From NCBI GenBank assembly GCA_033060915.1, contig CM065392.1, forward strand, positions 12,608,001 through 12,672,000: a DNA stretch of 64,000 bases, given 5' to 3'. The position numbers and the translations under genes are program-made. The stretch's first letter is position 1, and each line of letters opens with the position of its first letter. This DNA is from Euryodendron excelsum (lineage: Eukaryota > Streptophyta > Magnoliopsida > Ericales > Pentaphylacaceae). The notes under the pieces are model-generated. The model did not search any database, was not told where the DNA came from, and was given only the letters and a program-made list of their open reading frames with translations. Below are positions 25,211 to 36,395 of the stretch, in pieces.

Positions 25211-26874
25211 GGATGGCATTAAGACTCCAACTCTAAACCCCAACTCAAACCAAAATGATCTTTTCAAAATATGTTTTCAAAAACTCTCTCAAACTTGTCT
25301 CAATCCAAAATGGCTAAACACTTACCATTTTTAAAAAAAAATTGCTTTCAAAAAATAATTTCAAAAACTTATAACCCTAAGATGATCCTAACTTTTTCAT
25401 GGTTAGGGTTTCTTAAGGAAAGTGATACATCAAATGAAACTTATAAGGTTCATATTAAACCCTAAATGTTTTGCAAAACCTTTTTCCAAAAACTATTTTC
25501 AGACTGTCAAGCCCCGATTTTTGGACCAAGTCTTTTCGGCTCAAAAAAACATGGAACTCTGTCATTAGAATTCATCCTCTTAGAAGGACGAGTGCGACTA
25601 GGTTTAAGTTTGAAATTGGTTTGACTAAGGCTTTTTTAGAAAAATAGAAGTTGCCACCTAACTTGAATAAGGTGAGTTAGGTCACCTAAAACTAAGTTTT
25701 AATCTGAAGATTAAACTCAGGTCTTCGAAAAAAGTTTTGAAAAACTCCCTCGAGAGAGGGTTTTTGAGAAAATAGGTTGTTTGGCAACCTTTTGAAAGTT
25801 TTAAGCCCTTTTTGAAAGTAACTACATTTTGGTCATTCGAAAATAGAAATCTATGGTCTGGGAGTTGGTTACTAATAGAGAAAATATCCTAAGATCATCA
25901 CCTTATCCCGCCCTTTCAGTACCTACATGTCTAATCACCCTTTGTTCACTCACTAGAATAACCGGTTACCATTATCCACTGCATATCCAGTTTAAAATTT
26001 TGAAAATGGGGTTTGGTCATCACTTTTTGGATAAATGATGCATGATGTAAGTTTCAGAAAAAATATTTGAAAGCATAGAAGCTTTGAAGGAATTTGAAAT
26101 AAAAATCTTGAATTGATAGAGAGCTTTGAAAAAAGGACTTGAGTTGAAATAAAAGTTATGACCGCATCATTTTAGGTTGCCCATGTATCTTATTTGGCGA
26201 ATTAAGTCATTCATTATTCGGGCAAGAGCTAGATGGAAAATAGGAGCATTAGGGCCTTTGGAATGTTTTGAAGACACATTGAGGTCTTTGGAGAGATGTG
26301 AAAACATTTTGAGATCTTTGGAAAAAGAGAACTTGAGAGTTTGAAATCGGATGTTGGAGTGTTTTGGGAATAGAACTTGAAAGTTTTTTAAAAGTGCTCT
26401 TGAAATAGGATTTTGAAATGTTTTGGAATAACTCGAAGGAGTTTTGGAAGTGTTTTGAAATAACTCAAGAGGGCTTTGAAATTATTTTGAGGTCTTATTT
26501 TGAAAACCTTTGAGGTATGATTTTGGAGTGTTTTAGTAATTTGGTCTTTGGAAAGTTTTTAAAAGTGGTTTTTGAAAACACCTAGAACTTTGGAACTCTA
26601 ATATGGACAACATTGAAAGTTTAACTTAATGTATCACCTTCCCTTGGAATCTCTAACCATAAAAGGAGTAGGGACACCTTAGGGTTGTGAGTTCTTGAAA
26701 ATATTTTTGGAAATAATGTAAAGATAGAGTGTAGGAGTATTTAAAAAGGTTATGGAGTTGGTTTTTGAAATCTCAAGAAGATAAGAGGTTTTGGAAAACT
26801 GGGTTATGGGAATAGTGTTAAATAGAAAGATCATTTAAAAGGGGTCCATAAGTTGAAACCTTGAAGTGTACTAA

Positions 26875-27140
26875 CCTAGGTTGGGTTAACTAACTTGGGT
26901 TAGGTTAACCTAGGGTTAAGGTAGCCTAAGGTTAACTAACTAAGGTCAGGTTAACCTAGGGTTTGGACAATTAGAGTTAAGTTAAACTAGGGTCAACCAA
27001 CTAGGGTTTGGTTAACCTAAGGTTAATCAACTAAGGTTTGGTTAACCTAAGATTAAGGTGACCTAGGGTTAATTAACTTGGGTTAAATTAACCTAGGGTT
27101 GGACAACTAGGGTCAAGTTAACCTAGGGTTGGATTGGAAG
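26875..27140. repeat. CCCTAGG-like repeats, reversed, in giant LTR copy 3
   Basis: A dozen words of the type GGTTAACCTAGGGTT with variable spacers; complement of the arrays at 15.6 and 25.1 kb. Confidence 0.7.
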
Positions 27141-28543
27141 ATGATTTTAAAAGGTGGTTTTATGCATTTTTTAAAGGAGTTTTAGAAAAGAAATTATGTT
27201 ATGCAAAGGATTTTGGTAAACAACGTTTTTGAAGATCATTTCCATGAAAATTTGACTCTAGCCAAGGATATGGCTTATATGGTTGGTGTTTGAAAACCAT
27301 TCCGAAGAAGGTTTTCTTAGGACCATTATAACCTTTATCTTGAAAAGAGTAGGGATTTCAAAGATCAACACAATGATGACAACTTTTGAAAAACCATTTT
27401 TAATGCAAAGATGGAGAGAATGAACTTTTGAAAATCATTTTTGAGAAGAAGATTTGGAAAATCGTTTTTCAAAGAAAACTATTCTAACAAGTTATGGTTC
27501 TTATGGCCAATGTAAAGGGAGACCACTCAAGAGAGGGTTCTATGGGGCCATTCCAACTACTAAACTTGAGGGAATAGAAACCTTAGAAATCAAAGAGTTG
27601 AAAATCATTTTTGTGCAAGAATAAAAAGAGAAGGGAACCATTCTAACAATTTAAGGCTCCTGTGGCCAATATAAAAGGGAGACCACTCAAGAGAGGGTTT
27701 CATGGGGTCATTCTAACCACTAAACTTGAGAAAATAGAAACCTTAGGAATTAGAGAGTTTTAAAACCATTTTTATACAAGTTGGAATGCAAATATGCAAA
27801 AGTGTGAGTTAGGGGTTAATGGGGAGGTTTCCTAAGGCATGATTTCTTAAAGTCTCATTCTAAACTTCAAGGGTCAACTCTTAAACCACTTTTAAGAGAA
27901 CATTTGAATAGGAGGCTTGAAGATGAAATAGAAATGGGGATAGTGAAGACTTGATCAATATGGTCATAAACATAAAGACAAAACCAAGCACGCAAAACAT
28001 GAACTATATAACTATATGCAAAGGGGGTCATGAATTCATACAAGGCTTTAGGCTACACCACATAATCAAGGGGCTCCAAGGCCATACCATTTAAAGTAGG
28101 CTAGTGAAAGATCCCCCTACACGGTGGCTCTCACTAACTTTCCTCTAGGCATGAACTAAGAGCCCTCCAGCTTCAAATACAAGAAAAGGGGTAGAAGATA
28201 GGAAGTAAAATAGAGAATAGCCTAAGTAAGCTATGAGAGAAAAGAGAGGAGTGGGGGAGACAAAAACATAAAAGAAATACCACATTTTGCCTTCAATACA
28301 CTTGCAATCTTCTATAGATATTTTGACTTGAGCTAGGATGGCTTTAAGTGTGCTTGAGGGGCTGGAAGGAGGTATTTTATGGCATGGGAGGTTATGTAGG
28401 TGAAGTGTATAGGTTAAGGGGAGGAGGAATCTACCCTAAGTGATTGAAATGTGAGAGGTATATAGGAATTCGAGGTTCTGGAGCGGTTTTTACAGAGCTT
28501 CGCTATTAATTTCGATTTTGGAATATGTAAAGGGGGAGGCCTA

Positions 28544-28551
28544 TATTTATA
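28544..28551 (-). promoter_or_regulatory. TATA box of giant LTR copy 3
   Basis: TATAAATA on the minus strand, in the context GCTTATAAATATAGGCC, matching the other copies. Confidence 0.6.
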
Positions 28552-29869
28552 AGCAATTTTGGAGAGGCATGGCGCATGTGGTACATGCACCTTGGCAAAA
28601 TTTGCCCTAGCGCATGTATAACATATGCCATTACTGTTCCATTGGCAGAATGTCACGTGGCACCCAATATACTGGTTAAATCTTGATGGTTAATCGAAGT
28701 TTGATCAATCTGATCAAAATTTGGGCGCATGTAGCATACGCTCCGTCACCGGGAGTGTTCATTTAAACTTTGCCACGATAATTGAGCCAACCAAGAAGGT
28801 TTCGGAGGAATCAACTACATCCACGGTGTTCTAGGGTTGCTCGTGAACTGTTGAGTTTTTGAAAAGTTTAAACGATGTTCGAAAGTGTGAGATATCGCCT
28901 CAAAAAATGTGCATGAAATCGCATCTCTGTGGAGCGTTTGTGATACGCTCCGCGGGGTTTTAAAAGTAGCTATTTTTGTGTCGCATGATCGAGGCCTTCG
29001 GGATGCGATCTCTCCGATCAGACCGTATCGATGGAAAGTATTCTGGAAATACTTTCAGGAATTTCCTAATTTATGCATTTCTCAAGCTGTTTGATGGTGC
29101 GTTACAGTTAGGGAATTGAAAAAAAAGTCAATCTCGGCGGAGCGTCTGTGAGACGCTCCAAGGGTGCTGAAAATGGCAGTTTTTGAACCACCCGATGAGG
29201 GACTTCGGGGAGCGATCTATCTGAACGAGTTGTATCGATGGAAAGACCTATGAACGAGCTTTCAAGAATTCTCTGTTTTATGCATTTCTTAAGTCATTTG
29301 ACGGTGTGTTATAATTAGAGAATCGGGAGAAAAGACAATTTTGGCAGAGCGTCTACGAGACGCTCCAGGAAACTTTTATTGAGTCGGGGGTGTTTAGTGT
29401 CATAAAGTCCTCTTTAGGTTAAACAGGGGTGTATGACAAGACCCGTCGTTCAGTATTGTAGGACCGGTGTTGTTTTGGGGTGTGTTCAGGTTGTAAGGGG
29501 CAAAATGGTCATTTTGATCGGGTTTGGTTGAAAAAGGTCAGAAATGGATTGAAGTGTTATGTTAAGCATGTCGGGTCATTCAAGGATGATGTCGGGAGAT
29601 TCTTTCACTATTTGGTGGGATTTGTGCGATGCTGAGGCGTTTAGGGTCAAAACGGTCATTTTAACTGAAGTTAGCCGAAATGGGATTAGAATTAGACAGA
29701 ATGACGTGCGAAGTGCGCCTAACTACTTAGCAGCTCTTTGAAAGGGTGGACTTACAGTTTTAAGGGATTTTGAACTTTCTCAAAATGCCCCCGGAGGCCC
29801 AAGGGACAGGTTTGGTCATTTTTCACCGAATCGGGTTAGCAGGCGCTTGTGTTGACCTAGGTGTTGGTT

Positions 29870-30190
29870 CCCGAGACTGCCCAGTCTCTGAAACTACCTA
29901 TGCGGTTTTGGTTCCTAAGACCATCTAGTTTCAAAGAGCTACCTGTAGGGTGGTGTTAGTTTCTGAGAACACCTAGTCTCAGAAAGCTACCTGAGATGGT
30001 GGTGTTGGTCTCCTAGAACGTCTGGTCTTGGAGAACTACCAAATGACGGACATTCTAAATTAGCGAGCTAACAGGTGCCGAAAGTGAACCGTCTGAAATT
30101 TGATAAGGTGTTGGTACCCGAGATCGCTCGATCTCGGGAAGCTACCGGGATGGTGTTGGTTCCCAAGACCACCCGGTCTCGGAAAGCTAC
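29870..30190. repeat. Hairpin repeats in the upstream part of giant LTR copy 3
   Basis: Repeated units of about 40-60 bases, each holding a small inverted repeat. Examples are GAGACTGCCCAGTCTC (6-bp stem, 4-base loop, about 29872) and CGAGATCGCTCGATCTCG (7-bp stem GAGATC plus flank, about 30118). Most units are followed by GAAAGCTACC or GAACTACC. Confidence 0.7.
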
Positions 30191-31740
30191 CTAGAATGCC
30201 TAGGGGCATGATGGTGTTTATGGCTTCAGTGGGACAGGTGGGTCTGGGAAGCGACTAGTTGACTGGATTGAAGTTTGAAAGACCCGTTTTGGGCTTGCAT
30301 GTGTTGTGATGTTTAAAAACTGGGTCCGGTCCAACCGGAGATTGCCGAACGAACAAAAATGGGGTGCTTAAACAAACGCCATATTCTTGAATTAATCCTA
30401 AGCCTTCTTATGGTTAGAGTTGTTCAAGGTAAACTGAGATATGCAAACAAGGGTTCTATAACCCTAAAGCTCAAAACCCTAAGGGAAGTGTCTAGCCCCT
30501 TTAATAAAAATGTTTTCTAAAAATCATAGCCTTAAATGTTTAGTTCTCAATTAACTAATTTCTTAAAGGCAATGAAACATCAATATACCTTTCTTAAGGT
30601 GTTCAAAAATTATTTCAAAAATATTTTCAAAACAAGTTCACAAGAGCTTTTGCAAGTCCAAATCCCATTTTCAAATCCTTAGTCAAGTTTTCAAAACTTC
30701 TAAAACTCTCTTGAGTTATGTTCAAAAACACTTCTAATCTCATTTCAAAAGCAATTTAAAAAAACTCTTAAGTTCTCTTCTTCAAAACAAGAGCTCAATG
30801 AGTCTTCAAAACTTTCTAAAGGCCCCAATGTGCCAATTTTCAATAAGACTCTTATCCAAACTACGACTAACTTTATTCTAGTCAAATGAGATACGTAGAC
30901 AACATTTATAGGTGCAGTCATAACCCATTTTCAAACTCAAATGCCCTTTTTCAAAATCCAACCCCAAGTTTCTTTCAAACTCTTTTTCAAATTACGTCAT
31001 GCATCATTCATCCCAAAAATGATGACAAACCCTTCTTCAAAACTATTTTTCAAGTGGATATAAAGTGGACATTTAGGAACTGACAATTCAAGTTAGTGAA
31101 TATAGAATAAATAGATATGTAGGTACTGCAAGGGCGAGGTAGGATGATGATATTAGAATATCTTCCCTACACATAACCAATTTTCGGATCATGGATTTCT
31201 ATTTCTAAGACCAAAACCAGAGTCATTTTTCAAAAAGGCTTAAAACATTTTTAAAGGTTGCCAAACAACACAATTTTCCAAAACACCTCGTAGGAGGACA
31301 TTTTCAAACCATTTCCAAAAAATCTAAGTTTGATCTTTAGATCATACTTAGTTTTAGATGACCTAACACACCTTTAACCATGTTAAGTGGGGACTTCAAA
31401 ACTTTTTCAAAAAAACCCTTAATCAAATCAATTTCAAGTTCAAATCCTAATGTACTAGTCCTCTTACGAGGGTGGATTCTAATAGAAAGAGTATCGGATT
31501 CCATTCAAGTCAAGACCTAGACTCGGGGTGAAGACCAGGGTGCGACTAGGTTTCCACGCTAAAAATATTGTGAATCTTGTCTTGTGTGTGATTGATTTAT
31601 TTTTATTTATGCATGACATACGATTGTGAATGTCTTGATCATATCCATGAACTAAATAGTTGATTAGATTAATTAAGTGGTAATAATGAAGCACCCCACC
31701 AAGTGAGGGTAAATCCATGTAATTCAGAAATTTCAATCCC

Positions 31741-32081
31741 CTTCCTTAAATATTTAGTTTCATTGCGAACAAAAAGCAAGTAATGGGGAAAAAAAATATT
31801 TGAAAAGGGGGAAGAAAAAAATAAACCTAACAAATGTAGTGCTTTAGAGTCTTAGACATCAGAGTCAGCATCATCTTCTTTAACAAAGTAGTGCTTTAGT
31901 GTATATGGGTTTTGAATTGCATGGAGTTGAGTTTTGGGATTAAATAAGTAAATAGAAATAAGGGAAAAAGAAAGAATTTTTTGTAATTTTTTTTACAACT
32001 TTATTTGTTTGCCCTTCTTCTGTATCTATTATTGAAGAATAATTTCATTCTCTTTCCCTTTCAAATGAATGGCAATTGCAG
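31741..32081. other. End of SDR intron 2
   Basis: AT-rich sequence ending in a pyrimidine-rich stretch and a GCAG acceptor at 32078-32081. No other element seen. Confidence 0.6.
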
Positions 32082-32359
32082 ACAATGGCCTTGGAATTGG
32101 GAAAGCACAAAATCAGAGTGAATGCCGTAGCACCAGGAATTTTTTCATCCGAGATCATTGAGGATCTCATCCGAAAAGACTGGCTCAAGAATGTGGCCCT
32201 AAAATAGTGCCTTTTAGAACTTATGGGGAAATAGATCCAGCAATGACATAAATCATTCGATACTTGATCCATGATTCTTCACAATAAGTCTCAGGAAACA
32301 TTTTCATTGTTGATTCTGGTTTTACCCTTCCCAGTGTCCCAATTTTCTCTTCCCTATGA
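32082..32359 (+). pseudogene. SDR pseudogene, exon 3 (C-terminal part)
   Basis: Continues exon 2 exactly (INILTK, then TMALELGKHKIRVNAVAPG, the conserved SDR segment after the catalytic Lys). It proceeds EIIEDLIRKDWLKNVALK. One base is missing near 32205, after which the frame gives VPFRTYGEIDPAMT, a TAA, IIRYLIHDSSQ, another TAA and SGNIFIVDSGFTLP. It ends PIFSSL and TGA at 32357-32359, the typical C-terminus of this SDR group. It lies 22.9 kb from exon 2, with nested mobile elements filling the intron. Same orientation and in-order motifs make one ancestral gene the simplest reading. Confidence 0.85.
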
Positions 32360-33247
32360 ATCTTTGTAGATTACACAAAATGGTTTGCGTAATGAGGGTG
32401 TTTTAAATTTATCTCAAATTTTTTTTCTTGAATATGCCGGAGAATTTTATGAAATGCTGTTCTATAGGTTTTGAAAATTTCAAGTAACATGCATTTGCAT
32501 GTCATCCTTGAGTATGATTGAATAGTGTATGAGTGACACATTATGTAGGTTAGGGGGTCATCAATCTAGTAGTGTTGTGAACAACCGATGAGAGACAGAG
32601 AGAGAGCAAATAATTTTAGTATTTGATCAATAGTTAAATAATTTAATTATATAAAATTTACGCATTAAATAATTTCACTGAAGACAAATTTTGAAGCCGC
32701 CACTGTGTCTATCCAACCTAATATGGACTTATAAATAGAAGTGGAATCCACATGCAAGCCTAGAAAGAGAAATAGTGGCTGAATTGACTGTGATCGAAGT
32801 TACCTAACTGGAGAATTCCATCTTTTTTGTGTTTGGAAAACGCAAGCTGAGAAAGCAAAAAGCATAATGCCTTTAAACGAGAATTTCTATTGTTTGACTG
32901 CAAAATTGGCTGACACCTTGTTTTTTATTGTTTGTCTTTCTTTTGCTTAAATCAGAAATGTAGTACATGAGGTTTTGTTTGTTTATTCTGTGAACTTCAA
33001 GCATGGCATTATGCATTTGAAATGTGTTTCTTATCTTGGATTGAGCTATTTGAGTTTTTGGCCAAAATACACTTTTTATGAAAATAAATCTCTATCTAAC
33101 ACTATTTCATAAATAAATTTCATTATAACATTACTTGTGTCACCCCTGCTGTTCATTAGAATTTTATTAATATATTGGAATTTTTTATTGTAATAAAATT
33201 AATATATGCATATATATAGATGTGTATGTATGTATGCATGTATGAAA
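32360..33247. other. Gene-free stretch downstream of the SDR remnant
   Basis: AT-rich, with a short GAGA run near 32593. No coding or element signature recognised. Confidence 0.5.
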
Positions 33248-33505
33248 TTCCCAATCATTGTTGGAATTAAGGTTTTCCGGCACAATTTCAAGACTCTGAC
33301 TACCATCAATTTTCCACCTTCTTCATCGTTGATAAATGAACCAATGCCGAATCGATTTTTCAACTTCATCATCGTTTCCCAATCAATGTTGGAATTAAGG
33401 TTTTCTGGCACAATTTCAAAACTCTGACTGCAATCAATTTTTCACCTTTTTATCGTTGATAAAGAACCAATGCTGAATCGATTTTTCAACTTCATCATCG
33501 TTGAT
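33248..33505. repeat. Tandem duplication, unit about 128 bp
   Basis: TTCCCAATCATTGTTGGAAT at 33247 recurs at 33375 with a few changes, and the following bases stay parallel for one full unit, including CCAATGCCGAATCGATTTTT and TTCAACTTCATCATCGTT. The open frames on both strands here are caused by the repeat and match no known protein. Confidence 0.8.
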
Positions 33506-34128
33506 AAATGAACCGTTGCAGAACCCATCACTGTCAATAAATGTACCATGTGTGAAGGGGATTTATTCCCAGCTTGATCATAGAAATCAATTGTTGCCAT
33601 TGATCAACAAATCTTTAGTTGTCATCAACCTTAAGCTAGGACTCTGCTAACTATGGAAGATGCATGTATTTTTTTAGTTACGGATCTGTGGACAATTCTT
33701 GTCCCTGAACTCTTGATTAATGTGAAGGTTACAAACATTTATATTTAATCTTAATCTTTCTATTTTTCTGGTTTGCAAGAAATCTATTCCTCATGAACTG
33801 ATTTTTTTTTACCCTCAGACAATAAAATTCTAAGATTTGATCAATCGATTGCAATCCATTCCTGAGTTTTTGGGTCATAAGCTGTTAGCAAAGGCTGTCA
33901 GTTTATACATATAAATATATACATACACACACCATTAATACGAACAGCGACATCACACAGTACCATATTCTGCACTGTTTGTGAACCCAGGAGCTTGTTT
34001 TCTTCACAATGGAATCGTGCCCGAAGACCTTCATTTGAACATTGATGTTAATATATTTATATATCTGTTTTTCTTTGTTTTATTATAATAAAAATCGCAA
34101 CATGTCAAAAAAATTTCAACAAAGTAGT
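33506..34128. other. Gene-free stretch
   Basis: AT-rich; nothing recognisable beyond short TATATA/CATACACACAC runs near 33905-33935. Confidence 0.45.
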
Positions 34129-34570
34129 GGAATCCGCAACAAAATCTTCATTCAGTGACAGCTAAAAGTGCCACTGAAAAATGCCTATAGTGGCATTTTT
34201 TAATCTAGTGGCACTTTTTACAGATGCCAAGGATACCTGTACCACGATAGCTACTAGTGGTACTTTCAAATGCCACTTTATTGTGTCAACTAATAGGATT
34301 GTAGATTGTTCGGTGGCACGTGCAAGTGCCACAACTACAAATATAATGGCGTTTGAAAATGCCATTCTTCCTTCTTCAGGCAACATTTTAAAATGTCATT
34401 TGAGGTGTTATTTATGGCAAGGTCAAGTGCCATAATAGTTCATTTTTGTGTCTATTCAAAATAATTAAGTGCCACTACTACATTTTAAAAATGACACCAT
34501 ATCTTGTATTATTGGCATTTTTGAGCACCACTAAATATAGATAAATAAATTAAAAAAATAAAATTGTTAA
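34129..34570. mobile_element. CACTA-type subterminal array, second element or fragment
   Basis: GCAACAAAATC then AGTGACAGCTAAAAGTGCC matches the complement of the CACTA right end at 5400-5490 word for word over about 60 bases, followed by the same dense TGCCACT/AGTGGCA motifs. This is an end of a related CACTA element. The terminal CACTA itself is mutated, and no matching opposite end or coding region was found, so it may be a fragment or a non-autonomous copy. Confidence 0.65.
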
Positions 34571-36395
34571 TAATTTCACTTCAATTTGATTTTATGATTT
34601 TCCTTTTATTGGGATGACAATGACAAAAGCCAAGGGAATATTCATTCTCAAAAACTTAGCATACAAATACCATTAATGTACCAATTGCAACAACTAAAAC
34701 ATCTGAAATCAAAACAAAACAAAACGGAAGTACCAACCCAAGAAAAAAAGTGGCTGCAATAACCTCAATGGTCCAAACAACCAAAGAAGAGAGAAATGAA
34801 TTGCTTCTAGCAAAATTGGTATCCTATGCAAGCAATTGGCTTTCATTCCAAGCATTGAAATTGATGAGCTTATTCAATTTTAAGGCAAACTTCCTATTGC
34901 AATTCCAACTGTAACAAAAAAACGCATGGAATCAATACAATAATAGTAATGAACATTGGAACAAAACTAAAATACACGAGAAGTAAATTGAGAGGATCAA
35001 TGCAGAAGTGATACCATTGGGGATCTCTTTTGTTGGAAAAGACTGGAGTTATTGTTTGTGTTCATGGGTTTGCTGTAAAGGGTGAGAGGGCGAAAAGAGA
35101 GGCTGTTCACTTCTGGGCAATGGCTGATTGGCAAGGCCAGCGAACTGGGACAGAGGGACAAAGCGTTGTCAGAATTTTTAAGGTTGAAATATAGCATGCA
35201 ATGAATTCTCAGAAACAGTAAGACAAATCAGGAACCACCACACCTAAAACTGTTCCACAACCAAAACCCAAGGTAAACATGTCATTTTAACGCCTACCAA
35301 GAACTACACCTGCTAGCATCATCAAAACTTATATATATTGTGAAACAAACGATCAACATTAACACGGTGAACCTTAACATTCTTCGCCTCTTCCTTCCTC
35401 TTCGGTTCTATTACTCGGAGCTCTGCTTCGATCTTCTTGTTGTATGCATTTTTAGAGAAACAGATTCTGGTGGCGTGTTTCCACTAAATATGGATCCGTA
35501 GCCAAAGAGAGAGAGCCAGTTTACCGTAAAAAGCAAATCATGGCAGACTGCCGCAGTAGCTGGGCTTCAGCTCAGTACCTCTGAAAGCCGTTTACAAAAA
35601 GACCAAAGTACGAAATTATTTTCTAGAAAGTGTTAGACAAGGGATTATTTTTACAAATTTTTTGACAAAAAAAAAAAACTCGAGCTATCTTTTCCAACTC
35701 TCTTTATGCTTCCCACTAGAAAAGAAGAAAAAGGAAAAAGGAACACAGAAAAAGTGGAAAGATGAAGGTAAGAATTTAAAAACAAAAAGGATAGAGTGAG
35801 AACAGAGAAGAAAATCTAGAGAGAAAAGGTAGCATCATTTGAAAAAAACCCATACATGTAGATCAACAAGAAAGAAGAAGAAAAAAAAAAAGAAATAGTA
35901 GGCTCACATGAAAACTTGTAAATGGTCAATTTTTTATGAAAATGGTCGACATAAAAAAATTTATAATTTCAAAACGGTATTATAAATGTAGAGAACATTC
36001 AAAGAAAAAAAATTACATCATTGAAAAAAAATTAAGTAGACCAAGAAGAAAAATTAAGAAAAGAGGGTCAACATCCCAAATGTAATTAGCTGGTTATTAA
36101 AGACATACAAGTGTCCTACCAATCGATGTTGGTACATTTTGTGAAAATTGAAAATATATATATATAAATAAGTTACAACTCGGGTTGGTTACTATTTCAG
36201 TTTTGGTTTCGGTTTTATCTTTTGTGTTCTCAAAAACAAAAAATTTAAGAACATCTCATTCTTCTTATTCTTGGAAACAAACAAAATGAGACCATAAAAT
36301 ACATTGTCATTTTCGTTTTCGAATAAAGTTCTGAAAACTCAGGAAACACTTTTTTAATGGTTTCTAAAACTAGATATTTTCTTTTCTTTTTGTTT
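34571..36395. other. Gene-free stretch before the LINE
   Basis: AT-rich sequence. It could include internal sequence of the 34.1-kb CACTA copy. It holds a purine-rich A/G stretch (about 35640-36080) and a TATATATA run near 36157. No coding similarity recognised. Confidence 0.45.

Larger units (their letters stand above)
25505..30372 (-). mobile_element. Giant LTR, copy 3 (4.87 kb), minus strand, inside copy 2
   Basis: On the plus strand it begins TGTCAAGCCCCGATTTTTGG and ends AAAAATGGGGTGCTTAAA, the complement of the TGTAAGCACCCC start. The flanks CAGAC (25500-25504) and CAAAC (30373-30377) are a 5-bp duplication with one change. Reverse-complemented, it matches copy 1 from the C-rich upstream part (29.1-30.3 kb) through a TATA box at 28544-28551 to the T/A-rich downstream part. 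The reversed CCCTAGG repeats lie at 26875-27140. No protein similarity. Confidence 0.8.
23024..31547 (+). mobile_element. Giant LTR, copy 2, itself split by copy 3
   Basis: Begins TGTAAGCACCATATTTTTGC at 23024, inside solo LTR B. Flanking bases GGGTT (23019-23023) and AGGTT (31548-31552) are a likely 5-bp duplication with one change. The left part 23024-25504 and right part 30378-31547 align in order to copy 1, for example AAAATGATGAC and GGACATTT near 31015-31070 against copy 1 at 16720. Copy 3 interrupts it in reverse orientation. The terminal CA is mutated. Net length is about 3.65 kb, so it has lost internal segments relative to copy 1. Confidence 0.75.
21880..31735 (+). mobile_element. 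Solo LTR B, split by nested giant LTRs
   Basis: Same family as solo LTR A. Starts TGTTAGGACTTTTGTTAG at 21880 and ends GTAATTCAGAAATTTCA at 31735. Flanked by a perfect 5-bp duplication ATCCC at 21875-21879 and 31736-31740. A giant LTR inserted at 23024 separates the first 1.14 kb from the last 0.18 kb (31553-31735). The two parts together align to solo LTR A in order. Net length is about 1.33 kb against 1.14 kb for A. Confidence 0.85.

Noticed and set aside
9570..31735. Solo LTRs A and B as the two ends of one large retrotransposon
   Set aside because: Each has its own perfect and different 5-bp duplication (GTAGG and ATCCC), and host intron sequence lies between them.
33199..33427. Overlapping frames on both strands as genes
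   Set aside because: They come from the 128-bp tandem duplication and match nothing.
34162..34435. Overlapping frames at 34.2-34.4 kb as genes
   Set aside because: The residues simply translate CACTA subterminal repeats.
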